Assembly (NCBI RefSeq): GCF_000023785.1
Contig: NC_012982.1
Span: 2,418,001 to 2,482,000 of the forward strand
Direction of reading: 5' to 3'
Origin: Hirschia baltica ATCC 49814
GTDB lineage: Bacteria > Pseudomonadota > Alphaproteobacteria > Caulobacterales > Hyphomonadaceae
DNA: 64,000 nucleotides
Below are positions 48,671-57,570 of the stretch, piece by piece (the stretch's first letter is position 1; every line of letters begins with the position of its first letter). Under the pieces are notes generated by a model, which saw only the letters and a program-made list of their open reading frames with translations, was not told the DNA's origin and searched no databases. The position numbers and the translations under genes are program-made.

Positions 48671-48943
48671 CTAGTTTGGCAAAGCTGGAACTTGTCCAAC
48701 CTTATTTGCAAGACTTTCTAATTCCTCAAAAACTTCTTCGCTGTTCTGCGTGTCATCAAACAAAACATAGGCTGCATCTGTTTTTCTTAGAATAAAACGC
48801 CGCCAGTTTGCACGGCTGCGGAATATCCAGATTTCATCTGGATTCTCTGGCAAAGTCGCCCATCCTGTCCACGGATGGTCCCCGCCAAGAGCGCGCCACA
48901 TCTGTTCAATGTTATTAATTTCGGTTTCAGAGAACAGCTTCAT
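48671..48943 (-). CDS. Hypothetical small protein
   Basis: 90 aa, acidic. N-terminal helix KLFSETEINNIEQMWRALGG, then WTGWATLPENPDEIWIFRSRANWRRFILRKTDAAYVLFDDT, likely a small alpha/beta fold. No family recognised. Ends 23 bases from a terminator that serves it too. Confidence 0.6.
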   Translation of the reverse strand: MKLFSETEINNIEQMWRALGGDHPWTGWATLPENPDEIWIFRSRANWRRFILRKTDAAYVLFDDTQNSEEVFEELESLANKVGQVPALPN

Positions 48944-49075
48944 ATCTTATTCCAATTGTTAAGCCACTTGCCCTCAAGCCGCTTTAAGAATTTAGGATAT
49001 CACACTCTGACAAATTTCGTAACAAATTGTTAGCAAGTATTACAGTTCAACAACACAAGCGTAACAATATTGAAT

Positions 49076-49456
49076 TTATTCACTATTTTTATATTGTTTT
49101 TTCTCAATACCTAAAAATTCTTGCGCTGCTTGGCGGTGTGACGGCTGGATATGTCCATTCACAACACTCATCGCCAGGGCAATAACAGCAGCATCGTCAG
49201 AAAAACCTAGAGCGAGAATAAAATCAGGAACAACATCTGTCGGCACCACAAAATATGCCAATGCTGCAAACAATACCCCTTTCACCCGCCCCGGTGTTTT
49301 CGGGTCAAATGCGCAATAATAAGCCGAAGCCAAATCTTCCGAGAATGGGATATATTTTAGATATTTGCTGAGCTTATTTAATGTCCGCTTGGCTTTTCGT
49401 TCATCTGCCAAACGTTGATTGATCTCTTCTTCCGTTTCTGGATCTAGAATTTCCAT
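49076..49456 (-). CDS. YkvA/DUF1232 family membrane protein
   Basis: 126 aa. GVLFAALAYFVVPTDVVPDFILALGFSDDAAVIALAMSVV (about 61-100) is the DUF1232 signature (P-x-D-x-x-P-D). One or two membrane-associated segments with a charged N-terminal half. Function unknown. Confidence 0.9.
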   Translation of the reverse strand: MEILDPETEEEINQRLADERKAKRTLNKLSKYLKYIPFSEDLASAYYCAFDPKTPGRVKGVLFAALAYFVVPTDVVPDFILALGFSDDAAVIALAMSVVNGHIQPSHRQAAQEFLGIEKKQYKNSE

Positions 49457-49547
49457 ATCACCTCACAATTTTTCAAGCTCAATAAGAACATTGAAAAATG
49501 GCATACTGATGACTTTTGAAATCAGAGCCAATATCCACCTTTAAAAA

Positions 49548-49581
49548 GAAAAAAGCCCGGACCTTAAAAAGACCCGGGCTT
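49548..49581 (-). terminator. Terminator after flagellin 1
   Basis: Arms AAGCCCGG (49553-49560) and CCGGGCTT (49574-49581). In the minus direction it is followed by a long T-run, so it ends the flagellin transcript. Confidence 0.8.
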
Positions 49582-49647
49582 AAGTAGCACGATTAGGGAA
49601 GACCAGACCTCTAACCGTGGAAGTTGTTGAACCGTTCTAGGCTCGAA

Positions 49648-50481
49648 TTAGTTTTGGAACAGTGAAAGAACTGCTTGCGGAGATTCATTAGCTATAGACA
49701 GAGCCTGAACACCCAATTGCTGTTTCACTTGTAGAGATTGCAATAATGCGCTCTCCTTACCCAGATCAGCGTCGACCAATCCACCGACGCCTTCAGTGAT
49801 CACATCCTGAAGACGTGATACGAAATTGGCGTGATTATCAATTTTTTGAGACGATGCTCCCAAACGGGACAAAGCACCATTTACATTTGTGATGCTGGCT
49901 TTAACCGCATCCAGCGCGAGTTGCGCATTCGCTGGATCGCTAAGATCATGCGTTGCAGGATCCAAAGTAACGTTAACACCACCAAAAGAGAAATCTTCTG
50001 CATCTATCCGTAATGTTGATGCGCCGGACGCATCAGCCACAAACTCTAGGCCAGCAGGCTGAGAATTATTAAGTAGGTTCACGCCATCAAATTCCGCAGC
50101 ACCAACAATTTTTTCAAATTGCGTCATTAGCGAAGTGAAATCTTCTTGAAACGCTGCACGCGATTCAGCATCAATCTCTTTGGTAGCAGAAAGCGCTTTT
50201 TCTCTTAATTGAATAAGAATGTCGGAAGCTGTTTCACCAGCTGTAATGGCCACATCACCAACTGATTTTGAGCGATCTAGGCCAATTTGAATAATATCAT
50301 ACGCGGAATTCTCTCCACGTAAGCTTTGTGCAACAGAAAAAACAGCAGCATTGTCTTTAGCACTCGCTATTTTGAGGCCAGAACTAATGCGGTCAGTTGT
50401 TCCTTCTAAATGTTTGTTCGTCGCATTCAGGTTTTGCAACGCTATAAGCGACTGAGCGTTATTGTTTACGCCGTTTACCAT
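49648..50481 (-). CDS. Flagellin 1 (divergent)
   Basis: 277 aa, short flagellin with only D0/D1 regions: N-terminal NNNAQSLIALQNLNATNKHLEGTTDRISSGLKIASAKDNAAVFSVAQSLRGE and C-terminal DADLGKESALLQSLQVKQQLGVQALSIANESPQAVLSLF. The most diverged of the five flagellins in the window and the only one not ending in FFR/FFN. Start ATG at 50481 after TTTGGAGACGGATT. Sits just after flaG. Confidence 0.95.
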   Translation of the reverse strand: MVNGVNNNAQSLIALQNLNATNKHLEGTTDRISSGLKIASAKDNAAVFSVAQSLRGENSAYDIIQIGLDRSKSVGDVAITAGETASDILIQLREKALSATKEIDAESRAAFQEDFTSLMTQFEKIVGAAEFDGVNLLNNSQPAGLEFVADASGASTLRIDAEDFSFGGVNVTLDPATHDLSDPANAQLALDAVKASITNVNGALSRLGASSQKIDNHANFVSRLQDVITEGVGGLVDADLGKESALLQSLQVKQQLGVQALSIANESPQAVLSLFQN

Positions 50482-50609
50482 AATCCGTCTCCAAACGTGG
50501 TCTTCCGGGTGGTCCCGAATTTTTCGTTAGGAGTAGAATTGAACCATTTTCGTTAATACTTCCTTCGCATTCGAAGAAACAATGCAATTTTTTTTAAATT
50601 TTATACAAA

Positions 50610-50960
50610 TTATACAGTTTGATCGAGCCAAAGACCTTTAGTTGCATTCGTCGAATTGTTGGAGGCACGTGCAAATTCCAGCCAATCAGCATCCGGCCAT
50701 TGGCGTATAACTTCACCACTTTCTGGATCAATAAGGCTGTGAATAAATTTACCGGACTCACTGTCCTTCTCAATGACAAGCTTACCTTTCTCAAGGCCGT
50801 GCTGACGAGAAATCTCTTCCACAAATTGCTTACGACGCGCCTCGATTGCTAGCGCATTCGCTTTTTTATCGTCTTGTTGCGTATCTAGTGCTACGCGATC
50901 CGAACGCACAACATCCAATTTAGATGAGGTGGCCGGGACAGGTGTAATCTCCGTTCCCAT
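50610..50960 (-). CDS. flaG: FlaG family protein
   Basis: 116 aa. Basic/charged N-terminal part (DDKKANALAIEARRKQFVEEISRQHGLEKGKLVIEKDSESGKFIHSLIDPESGEVIRQWPDADWLEFARA) with the FlaG block IDPESGEVIRQWP. FlaG proteins modulate flagellar filament length or flagellin export. Lies between flagellins 1 and 2 on the same strand. Confidence 0.8.
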   Translation of the reverse strand: MGTEITPVPATSSKLDVVRSDRVALDTQQDDKKANALAIEARRKQFVEEISRQHGLEKGKLVIEKDSESGKFIHSLIDPESGEVIRQWPDADWLEFARASNNSTNATKGLWLDQTV

Positions 50961-51059
50961 AATCCTAACTCCCGCCGAAAATGCTTTTTGCAGTCGGCTT
51001 TTGAAAAATCCGAAAAGCCTTCTCGGCCCTTTCGAGCCGAGAAGAAAATTCGAAAAACT

Positions 51060-51884
51060 CTATCTAAAGAAAGATAGCGCCAATCCAGAAGAAGAATTCG
51101 CAATAGACAGAGCCTGCACACCAAGCTGTTGCTTAGTTTGTAGCGACTGTAATTTTGCAGATTCTTTAGCTAGGTCAGCATCAACCAAGTTACCAATACC
51201 ATTTTCCATAGCGTCAGATAGCTTTGTGACGAATGTTGAGTGTGTTTCTATTGCTTTAGAACCAGTACCCAAACGTGCCAAAGAGGCGTTCACATTATCA
51301 ATTGATGTTTCAAGCGCAGTAATCGCAGCACCCGCTTTTGTCACTGTGTCGATGTCTGAACCAGCTGTTAGTGTAATTGTTGAACCAGCTAGAGAGAGAT
51401 CTTCCGCACCAACAGTAAGCGTGCTTGTACCATCTGCGTTTGCCAAAGCAACAATGTCAGACGCACCAGATTTCAACAAGTTTGCACCGTTAAATTCTGC
51501 GTTGTCTACGATTGTTGTGATTTGGTCACGAAGCGCTTTAAAGTCTTCATTATATGCTGCACGTTGCTCAGTTGTAAGTGTGTCGTCTTTTGCACCAAGC
51601 GCTTTTTCTTTCATCTCAACCAAGAGATCAGAAACAGCTTCACCCGCTGCAACAGCTGTATCAACAGTTGAACCAGTACGGTCCAAAGATTGTTGAACAA
51701 CGTCATAAGAAGCAACATCTGCGCGCATGCCTTGGGCAATAGCGAAGATCGCACCATTGTCTTTGGCGCTAGCGACTTTCAAACCCGTGTTAATACGAGA
51801 TTGAGTTGTTTCAAGTTCGCTGTTTGTTTTGTTAAGTTGCTGAAGGGCAACCATTGCGCCATAGTTTGTGTTTACACTCGTCAT
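51060..51884 (-). CDS. Flagellin 2
   Basis: 274 aa. Full D0/D1 flagellin, N-terminus SVNTNYGAMVALQQLNKTNSELETTQSRINTGLKVASAKDNGAIFAIAQGMRADV and C-terminus DADLAKESAKLQSLQTKQQLGVQALSIANSSSGLALSFFR. Its own sigma-54 promoter (51977-51993) and double-hairpin leader lie upstream. Central residues about 150-170 match flagellin 5. Confidence 0.97.
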   Translation of the reverse strand: MTSVNTNYGAMVALQQLNKTNSELETTQSRINTGLKVASAKDNGAIFAIAQGMRADVASYDVVQQSLDRTGSTVDTAVAAGEAVSDLLVEMKEKALGAKDDTLTTEQRAAYNEDFKALRDQITTIVDNAEFNGANLLKSGASDIVALANADGTSTLTVGAEDLSLAGSTITLTAGSDIDTVTKAGAAITALETSIDNVNASLARLGTGSKAIETHSTFVTKLSDAMENGIGNLVDADLAKESAKLQSLQTKQQLGVQALSIANSSSGLALSFFR

Positions 51885-51934
51885 TTTGACGTACCTTTTT
51901 TCGCTTCTGCCTTTAAGACAGATGTTAATGAAAA

Positions 51935-51966
51935 CCAGATCATTTTAATCCGGAGGCTTCTTGCCT
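51935..51966 (-). promoter_or_regulatory. Double-hairpin leader of flagellin 2
   Basis: On the transcript, AGGC-5-GCCT (51954-51966) is followed by CCGGAT/ATCTGG (51935-51953, one G-U pair), matching the two-hairpin layout in front of flagellins 4 and 5. Probable target of post-transcriptional control such as FlbT, by analogy with Caulobacter fljK. Confidence 0.45.
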
Positions 51967-51976
51967 AAGTATGACG

Positions 51977-51993
51977 TCGCAATATTGGTGCCT
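51977..51993 (-). promoter_or_regulatory. Sigma-54 promoter of flagellin 2
   Basis: On the minus strand GGCAC-CAATATT-GC, GG and GC separated by exactly ten bases, the -24/-12 sigma-54 consensus. About 90 bp upstream of the flagellin 2 start. Flagellins in Caulobacter are RpoN-dependent. Confidence 0.7.
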
Positions 51994-52105
51994 GTTTTTA
52001 GGTAAACATAACCAGCCCAAAGGTTAACTTTTCAAGGGTTTCAGGCCCGTTTGTTAAAAATGTGTAAACTGCTAATATTGAGTTAATTGACACTTATTGC
52101 CCATA

Positions 52106-52145
52106 GGCAAAATTTACCCGGCAACCCAAGCGGCAAATTTTGCCG
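52106..52145. promoter_or_regulatory. ftr-like enhancer upstream of flagellin 2
   Basis: Perfect 7-1-7 inverted repeat CGGCAAATTTTGCCG (52131-52145) with an extra CCCGGCAA (52117-52124) and GGCAA (52106-52110), 115-155 bp upstream of the sigma-54 promoter, where activators of the FlbD/NtrC type bind. The motif resembles the Caulobacter ftr (FlbD) site; inferred from recall of that motif. The rest of 51885-52276 is plain AT-rich spacer. Confidence 0.45.
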
Positions 52146-52276
52146 TGTGCGCATGCACAATTATTAAAATAAAAATGAAAACCGCCATCGCATATGGTTA
52201 ATACAAAGATAACAGCATTGAAAAATATAGCTATTTTTTACAAAAATCCGATATTATTCGTCTATTCATGCCTCAG

Positions 52277-53416
52277 TTAAGCAGCAAGATTGAGAGGCGG
52301 CAATTTATGCACACACAAGAAGGCCTCAAGCGCATTTCGCATTTGCTCAAAATCTGATTGCGTCAAATCAGTATGACACGGCAACCCTAAAGTTGATGCT
52401 GCTAACCGATCGGTATTTGCTAAATCTCCATGTTCGCAATAGCTAAAGGCCGGCATCTGCAAACACCCTCTCGACCACCATCTTCGTGTATACACACCTT
52501 GTGCAAGAAGATGCTCTTTGCATTGCGCTCCCAATGGCAAAGACATGCGAAGGACCGCGACAGAATTAAACCATTTATCGCCAAAGCCAGCTTCAAACTC
52601 AACGCCGCTTAAATCGCTCACCGCATCTTTCCACTGGCTACACAATTCATGGAATCTGCGTCTTTTTACAGGCCACGCATCTAGCGATGCCAATCCGATA
52701 GCAGCATGATATTCACTCATCTTCGCATTGCCGCCAATCTGTTTGGCTTCACGCGTACCATCAAACCCAAAATTTGTGCGTGCACGAATATCTTTGGCGA
52801 TATTGGCATCGGGCGCGATCACAAATCCGCCCTCGCCCGCAGGCAAAATCTTCGTCGTATGCAAACTCACACATGTCGTAATTTTTGAAGGCTTCACTGT
52901 TGCAAAAGCAGCAGCAGCGTCAAGCACAACAGGAATTGACGTGCGATCTTGCAAATCTTCCCACGGCTTCAAATCTATCGGAGCCCCAAAAGGCGTGACC
53001 AAGCATATCGCCCCAACATTATCGACACCAAGCGTTTTAATCGCTTCTTCAACATGCTGAAGGGATAATTGCTGGTTTGAAAATTCAACATCCACAAAAT
53101 ACGGCTCAAGCCCAGCCGATTTTGCAGCATGCGCAGTCGCAACGAACGTCCAGGACGGCAAAATACAATAACGCCCCGTTTTCTTGACTGATAACATGGA
53201 TATCTGCAATGCCGCAGTTCCATTGGACATCGAAACAATTCGATCAGCATCAACAGACACATGTTGGGCCAAACGTTCTTCCAACTTGAGAACAAGTGGT
53301 CCAATATTGGTATAAATACCATTAGCATCGATCTGAGATATGTATTTTTTCAACGCCGCATGATCAGGCAATTGAGGGCGCATGACATATATTTCAGAAG
53401 GACTTGAAGAAGACAT
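52277..53416 (-). CDS. DegT/DnrJ/EryC1/StrS family aminotransferase
   Basis: 379 aa. PLP-dependent sugar aminotransferase fold: RIVSMSNGTAALQISMLSV, PSWTFVATAHAAKSAGLEPYFVDVE, VVLDAAAAFATV, and catalytic Lys in SLHTTKILPAGEGG (about residue 190). These enzymes aminate 3- or 4-ketosugars of nucleotide sugars, as in VioA or FdtB. Located between flagellin 2 and the glycosyltransferase gene, pointing to an amino sugar on flagellin or surface glycan. Specific sugar cannot be read from sequence. Confidence 0.9.
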   Translation of the reverse strand: MSSSSPSEIYVMRPQLPDHAALKKYISQIDANGIYTNIGPLVLKLEERLAQHVSVDADRIVSMSNGTAALQISMLSVKKTGRYCILPSWTFVATAHAAKSAGLEPYFVDVEFSNQQLSLQHVEEAIKTLGVDNVGAICLVTPFGAPIDLKPWEDLQDRTSIPVVLDAAAAFATVKPSKITTCVSLHTTKILPAGEGGFVIAPDANIAKDIRARTNFGFDGTREAKQIGGNAKMSEYHAAIGLASLDAWPVKRRRFHELCSQWKDAVSDLSGVEFEAGFGDKWFNSVAVLRMSLPLGAQCKEHLLAQGVYTRRWWSRGCLQMPAFSYCEHGDLANTDRLAASTLGLPCHTDLTQSDFEQMRNALEAFLCVHKLPPLNLAA

Positions 53417-53514
53417 TCGCGTGCCTGTGTAGATACATAAAAATCTAACAATGACGCAACATTGTTAAAAATTCACTTCATTGCCTTCACACACCATCAA
53501 CCTTCTTCCAAAGC

Positions 53515-54963
53515 TCATCCGATGTGTTGCTTAAAATTGCCTATCGTAAATTCCAAATTGTCCTTGAGATTATCACCCGATTGTTTGTCATCTTTCAGAG
53601 ACGCCAGCCTCGCTTTGGATTTATCCTGATAGGTTTTTAGGAGGTCAGCATCCTGCATAATCCCGATAGCAAGCTTCTCCAATGCAGCTAGATCCTGCAC
53701 GGCTGCACCCTGTTTGATCGTCATTTGCACGTCGCAATTATCAAGCGTCAGGATAGGCAGCCCTTCAAACATAGACCAATATGCTGCATTTCCGCCCCCC
53801 TGCCGAGGCGGATTTAAGAAAGCATCACTGACGGATAAAACAGACCGCAAATCAGTGGTAAACTTCAACAATCGGATCTGACTTGCATGGTCTTTAAGTT
53901 CAGTTAATCGGCTAAAATCATCTGTCCCCACGATCAAAACACATGCTTTGGGATTTGCATCCAACACCTTCACAAGCAATTTTTGAAACGCCACAGTCAG
54001 TTCTTGCTCTATTCGCGAACCAACAACCACAAACAAAAACGTATCTTTCTCAACTCTCAAAACATCTCTGTTTATCGTGTGCCTATTCTCATCAATCGTC
54101 ATAAGATCAAATTCTTGTTTGATCATAACAGGTGGCTTTTTCTTAAGGCGCTTCCAGTCAATCTGAGTGTCAGGAACTTCTTCTGATCGATAATATTGTA
54201 CACCTGCCAATGATAGCGCAATGCTCTGTGTGGTTGGCCAACACAAAGAAGGAATGAAACCCGCACACATATCCGCAATGCAATTCATATCCCCAACACT
54301 AAGGATAAGGTCAGGTTTGAAGCTCTCCACATGTTCAAGGCAGTCCTTGATTTTCTGACTGCTCATGCCCTGTTCTGGTGCTGCATAAATATCTAACTCA
54401 GCGCCCATATAGCTCACATTATGCGCGCCAACAGTAATAGCAGGCGTTCCAATAAAGCCCTCATGATAAGATGATAATGCCGCGCTGGGTAATTCATTCA
54501 CATTGAAGATCTCAACATGCTCCACACCGCTCAGTTTTGCCAGACGCGCAAATTCCATCATACACATGGTTGGAGAATGAGGTGGTTTTAAAAATTGCCC
54601 GCCCATAATCATCAGCCGGTTGGGCGTATCATCAATGACGTCAATAGACGGCAATTCTGTTTTTTTGACTATCTGATCAACAAATTTCAAATATTTAGGT
54701 GCCAGCTTTTTATAAATAGCCTTCTCCAGCTGTTTTTCCGGCATCTGGGCACCCAGAGTGAATAAATCCCGCCTGATCGACCACAAAGCAGCGTGAAAAA
54801 CAGGAATATCTTCACTAAAAAGATGAAGCATTTCAATGCAGGCAATTAGATAATCAATATTGCCATTCACATGAAAACTCTTGGATAAAAAGGCCAACGC
54901 TTGATCTGCAGACCATTTTTTCAGAGCCTGTTCCATTAAGGCGGTAGATGATTGCGTCGCCAT
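53515..54963 (-). CDS. Predicted GT-B glycosyltransferase
   Basis: 482 aa. Helical N-terminal part (1-105), first Rossmann-like domain from RLMIMGGQFLKPPHSP, and C-terminal domain with DAFLNPPRQGGGNAAYWSMFEGLPILTLDNCDVQ (about 392-425), the nucleotide-sugar binding pattern of GT-B enzymes of the GT4/GT41-like type. No TPR repeats, unlike the Caulobacter flagellin transferase FlmG. Candidate flagellin glycosyltransferase from its place next to the DegT aminotransferase. Divergent from the radical SAM fusion gene by 95 bp. Confidence 0.6.
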   Translation of the reverse strand: MATQSSTALMEQALKKWSADQALAFLSKSFHVNGNIDYLIACIEMLHLFSEDIPVFHAALWSIRRDLFTLGAQMPEKQLEKAIYKKLAPKYLKFVDQIVKKTELPSIDVIDDTPNRLMIMGGQFLKPPHSPTMCMMEFARLAKLSGVEHVEIFNVNELPSAALSSYHEGFIGTPAITVGAHNVSYMGAELDIYAAPEQGMSSQKIKDCLEHVESFKPDLILSVGDMNCIADMCAGFIPSLCWPTTQSIALSLAGVQYYRSEEVPDTQIDWKRLKKKPPVMIKQEFDLMTIDENRHTINRDVLRVEKDTFLFVVVGSRIEQELTVAFQKLLVKVLDANPKACVLIVGTDDFSRLTELKDHASQIRLLKFTTDLRSVLSVSDAFLNPPRQGGGNAAYWSMFEGLPILTLDNCDVQMTIKQGAAVQDLAALEKLAIGIMQDADLLKTYQDKSKARLASLKDDKQSGDNLKDNLEFTIGNFKQHIG

Positions 54964-55058
54964 TTTCGAAAGCCTTTATCAGATTTGATCAATTCCGTTT
55001 ACCAATTATTGTTAGACATAGTTGAGTCCCGTAAGTCATTCGTTAAGAGACATTCAAC

Positions 55059-57305
55059 TTGCAAAACAGCGCCAATATATCGCTCGCCATAATAACTGCG
55101 ACTTTTAACCGTGGCGGTCGGTCACATGCGCAGATTTTTAAAAACTGGACAGCTATCCAAAACGCAGCCCAATCCAACGACATGACTGCCACACTCTGCA
55201 TTGTTGATGATGGCTCAACGGATGACACATATGCCCAACTCATCGCTCAATTTGGTGATCAGGCTAATATTGAAATTCTTCAGCATAAAACCAATCAAGG
55301 TCCGGGCCTTGCGCGTCAAACCGGCTTAAAACACACATCTTCAAAATGGGTCTGGTTTCTCGATGATGATGATGATTTAGATGAAATAGCGCTCGCTTCA
55401 TTATTTGAGGCAATGCTTCATTGCGACGACAAAACAGACCTCATCGCGCATTCCCTGCAAAAAGACTATTCGCGGTTAAAACCATCACGCCTTGGCAAAC
55501 ACCTTGCGCGCAATATCTATTGGTGCCGCGAGAAACAGGAAGTGTTCAACTTCATTTATGCGCGCGACCTTCTTGCCCAAAATGAAATCACATTCTCCAG
55601 CGGTGTTCATGAAGATATTCGCTATGTCGCTGAAGCTTGTAGCGTCGCCCAATCTGTAAAATGGGTCGATGCGAAAATCGTCCTCAAAAACACATCTGAT
55701 GATTCTATCACACTTGGCCTCAGTAATCGGCGCATCGCTGGCTATTTACAAGCCTATGAAGAAATTGATGCCTCTCCCCTCATCAACAACCCAGATAATC
55801 TGCTCATCCAATATATCGGGTTGGTCCTGTATCTCATCTCTAAAGAAACCGCATCAGATAAAGCAATCGCCTATCTTCAATATTTACAGGCGCAATTACA
55901 AGCCACACACAGGTTAGAGCAAGCCTCCCAAATTGCTGCAAAGTATTCAGAGAAAAACACCAATTTTGAATATGCGACCCATATTTTCTTTGCCCACATC
56001 GCGAATTTGGGAAATGATACACTAGCAGCCATCAAATCCGTCTTCGCCACCCACATCACATGTCAGGATCTACAATCATCATTATTTCTTGGCCCAGATG
56101 AAATCAGAGCGTGCTGCAAACGTTTCTTTGTCGATGGCAAACAAAAAGGCGATGTTGTTCTCCTCAAAGCTGCACCAGACATCACATATACTGATATTCA
56201 AAACGCCAAGGCTGATCTGGTCACCCGCATGAATAACGCCACAGCGCCCGAATGTAGCGGATGCCCCTATATTGATCGCCGCACGCCCAAGCCAGACACA
56301 ATCAGCTATATTTCCCTAGAGAATTTTTCATACTGCAATATGCGCTGTACATATTGCTCGCCTACCTATTATGGCGGACAGGAAGCCAGCTATTCCACGC
56401 CAAACATTTTGGCGAACCTGCTAGAGCAATCAGATAATCTATCAAGCAATTGCCATGTTGTTTGGGGCGGCGGCGAACCAACCCTCAGTCCAAATTTCAA
56501 ACCCGTAAACGCGCTTTTATCTGCCAATGAAAATGTCGGGAAAATCCGCGTCCTATCCAACAGTTTGAAGTATTCAAAATCACTGGTCGAATATCTCGAA
56601 CATGATAAATTTCATCTCGTCACCAGCATAGATGCCGGCACACAAGACATGTTCGCGCAAATCCGTGGGCGCGGAAAAATGCAGTCCGTTTTGGAAAATC
56701 TGCAAAAATACAAAACCGCCCTATCCAATAAAAATCGGCTGACAATCAAATATATCCTCACACCCGAAAATTTGGGAACAGAAGAACTACAAGCCTATGT
56801 TGATCAACTCAAACAATCTGAACTCACCGATTGCCTTTTCCAGATTAGCTGTGATTTTCGATTAACTGCCGGTGATGAGCGTCTGCTTAACGCAATGTAT
56901 GAACTATCCACGCGCTTATTTATGGCTGGCGCTAAATATGTATTTTTTGACGATCATATCCGCGACCGCTGCACAATGGATACCCAAAAGCTCGACACTG
57001 TCTTGCAACATATTGCACATTTAAATGCCAATACATCCCACCTCATCACACACAAACACGATAGCAAGATCGTGCTTTGGGGCTTGGGCCGACAGTCAGA
57101 ATGGATGCTAGAAAACTCGACCGCAGGCCAACAAGGCATTATCGCCGGCGTCGCCCGAAATGCGGATGATTGGGACGCCATATGCCAGCAGCATGGCAAA
57201 CAATTGCCTATTCTCCCTGCTGGTGTTCAGTCCATGTTTGAGATTGTTGAAAACATAAAATCAGCAAAGCTGGACCAGCACATAATACGCGCCGTACTCG
57301 CTTAA
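55059..57305 (+). CDS. Glycosyltransferase-2 / radical SAM / Rossmann-like fusion protein
   Basis: 748 aa from a TTG at 55059 (AAGAGA upstream; no ATG keeps the N-terminal GT2 domain). Residues 6-230: GT-A glycosyltransferase (SLAIITATFNRGG, DDGSTDDTY, FLDDDDDLDEIA). About 230-390: helical linker. 399-402: extra C-x-x-C (ECSGCPY), then radical SAM core with C426-x3-C430-x2-C433 (CNMRCTYC) and GGGEP at 470-474. From 670: KIVLWGLGRQSEW, a Rossmann-like start. Both activities in one chain suggest the radical chemistry acts on the sugar or glycoprotein made by the GT. Convergent with ACP, 10 bp apart. Confidence 0.85.
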   Translation: MQNSANISLAIITATFNRGGRSHAQIFKNWTAIQNAAQSNDMTATLCIVDDGSTDDTYAQLIAQFGDQANIEILQHKTNQGPGLARQTGLKHTSSKWVWFLDDDDDLDEIALASLFEAMLHCDDKTDLIAHSLQKDYSRLKPSRLGKHLARNIYWCREKQEVFNFIYARDLLAQNEITFSSGVHEDIRYVAEACSVAQSVKWVDAKIVLKNTSDDSITLGLSNRRIAGYLQAYEEIDASPLINNPDNLLIQYIGLVLYLISKETASDKAIAYLQYLQAQLQATHRLEQASQIAAKYSEKNTNFEYATHIFFAHIANLGNDTLAAIKSVFATHITCQDLQSSLFLGPDEIRACCKRFFVDGKQKGDVVLLKAAPDITYTDIQNAKADLVTRMNNATAPECSGCPYIDRRTPKPDTISYISLENFSYCNMRCTYCSPTYYGGQEASYSTPNILANLLEQSDNLSSNCHVVWGGGEPTLSPNFKPVNALLSANENVGKIRVLSNSLKYSKSLVEYLEHDKFHLVTSIDAGTQDMFAQIRGRGKMQSVLENLQKYKTALSNKNRLTIKYILTPENLGTEELQAYVDQLKQSELTDCLFQISCDFRLTAGDERLLNAMYELSTRLFMAGAKYVFFDDHIRDRCTMDTQKLDTVLQHIAHLNANTSHLITHKHDSKIVLWGLGRQSEWMLENSTAGQQGIIAGVARNADDWDAICQQHGKQLPILPAGVQSMFEIVENIKSAKLDQHIIRAVLA

Positions 57306-57315
57306 TAAATCTGCT

Positions 57316-57570
57316 TTATGCGCGTGCAACGGCCTGTTGCAATGTCTCGATCAAGCCGCCAATTGTGCGAAATTTATCCTGCATGAAATCCTCTTCTTCA
57401 AGCTCGATATCAAGCGCACTCTCAAGCTCAGTTACAAGGTTCATCAGCCCTAATGAATCAACCAATCCTGCTTCAATATAATCCAGATTAGCGCGTTCTT
57501 GTGAAGACTTGGGCAATGGCCCTCGCTCTTTAAGGATTGCCAACACTGTCTCTTCAACATTGATATTCAT
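57316..57570 (-). CDS. Acyl carrier protein
   Basis: 84 aa. Four-helix ACP with phosphopantetheine Ser in LVDSLGLMNLV (about residue 39). Acidic surface. Starts at the base after the oxidoreductase stop (1-base overlap). Likely partner of the AMP-forming ligase two genes upstream, carrying the acyl group used for sugar N- or O-acylation. Not the primary fatty acid ACP by context. Confidence 0.9.
   Translation of the reverse strand: MNINVEETVLAILKERGPLPKSSQERANLDYIEAGLVDSLGLMNLVTELESALDIELEEEDFMQDKFRTIGGLIETLQQAVARA

Noticed and set aside
50929-51696. 255-codon plus-strand open frame over flagellin 2
   Set aside because: Antisense of flagellin and flaG; the same false frame recurs over flagellin 5 (63112-63582), which confirms that it follows flagellin codon use.
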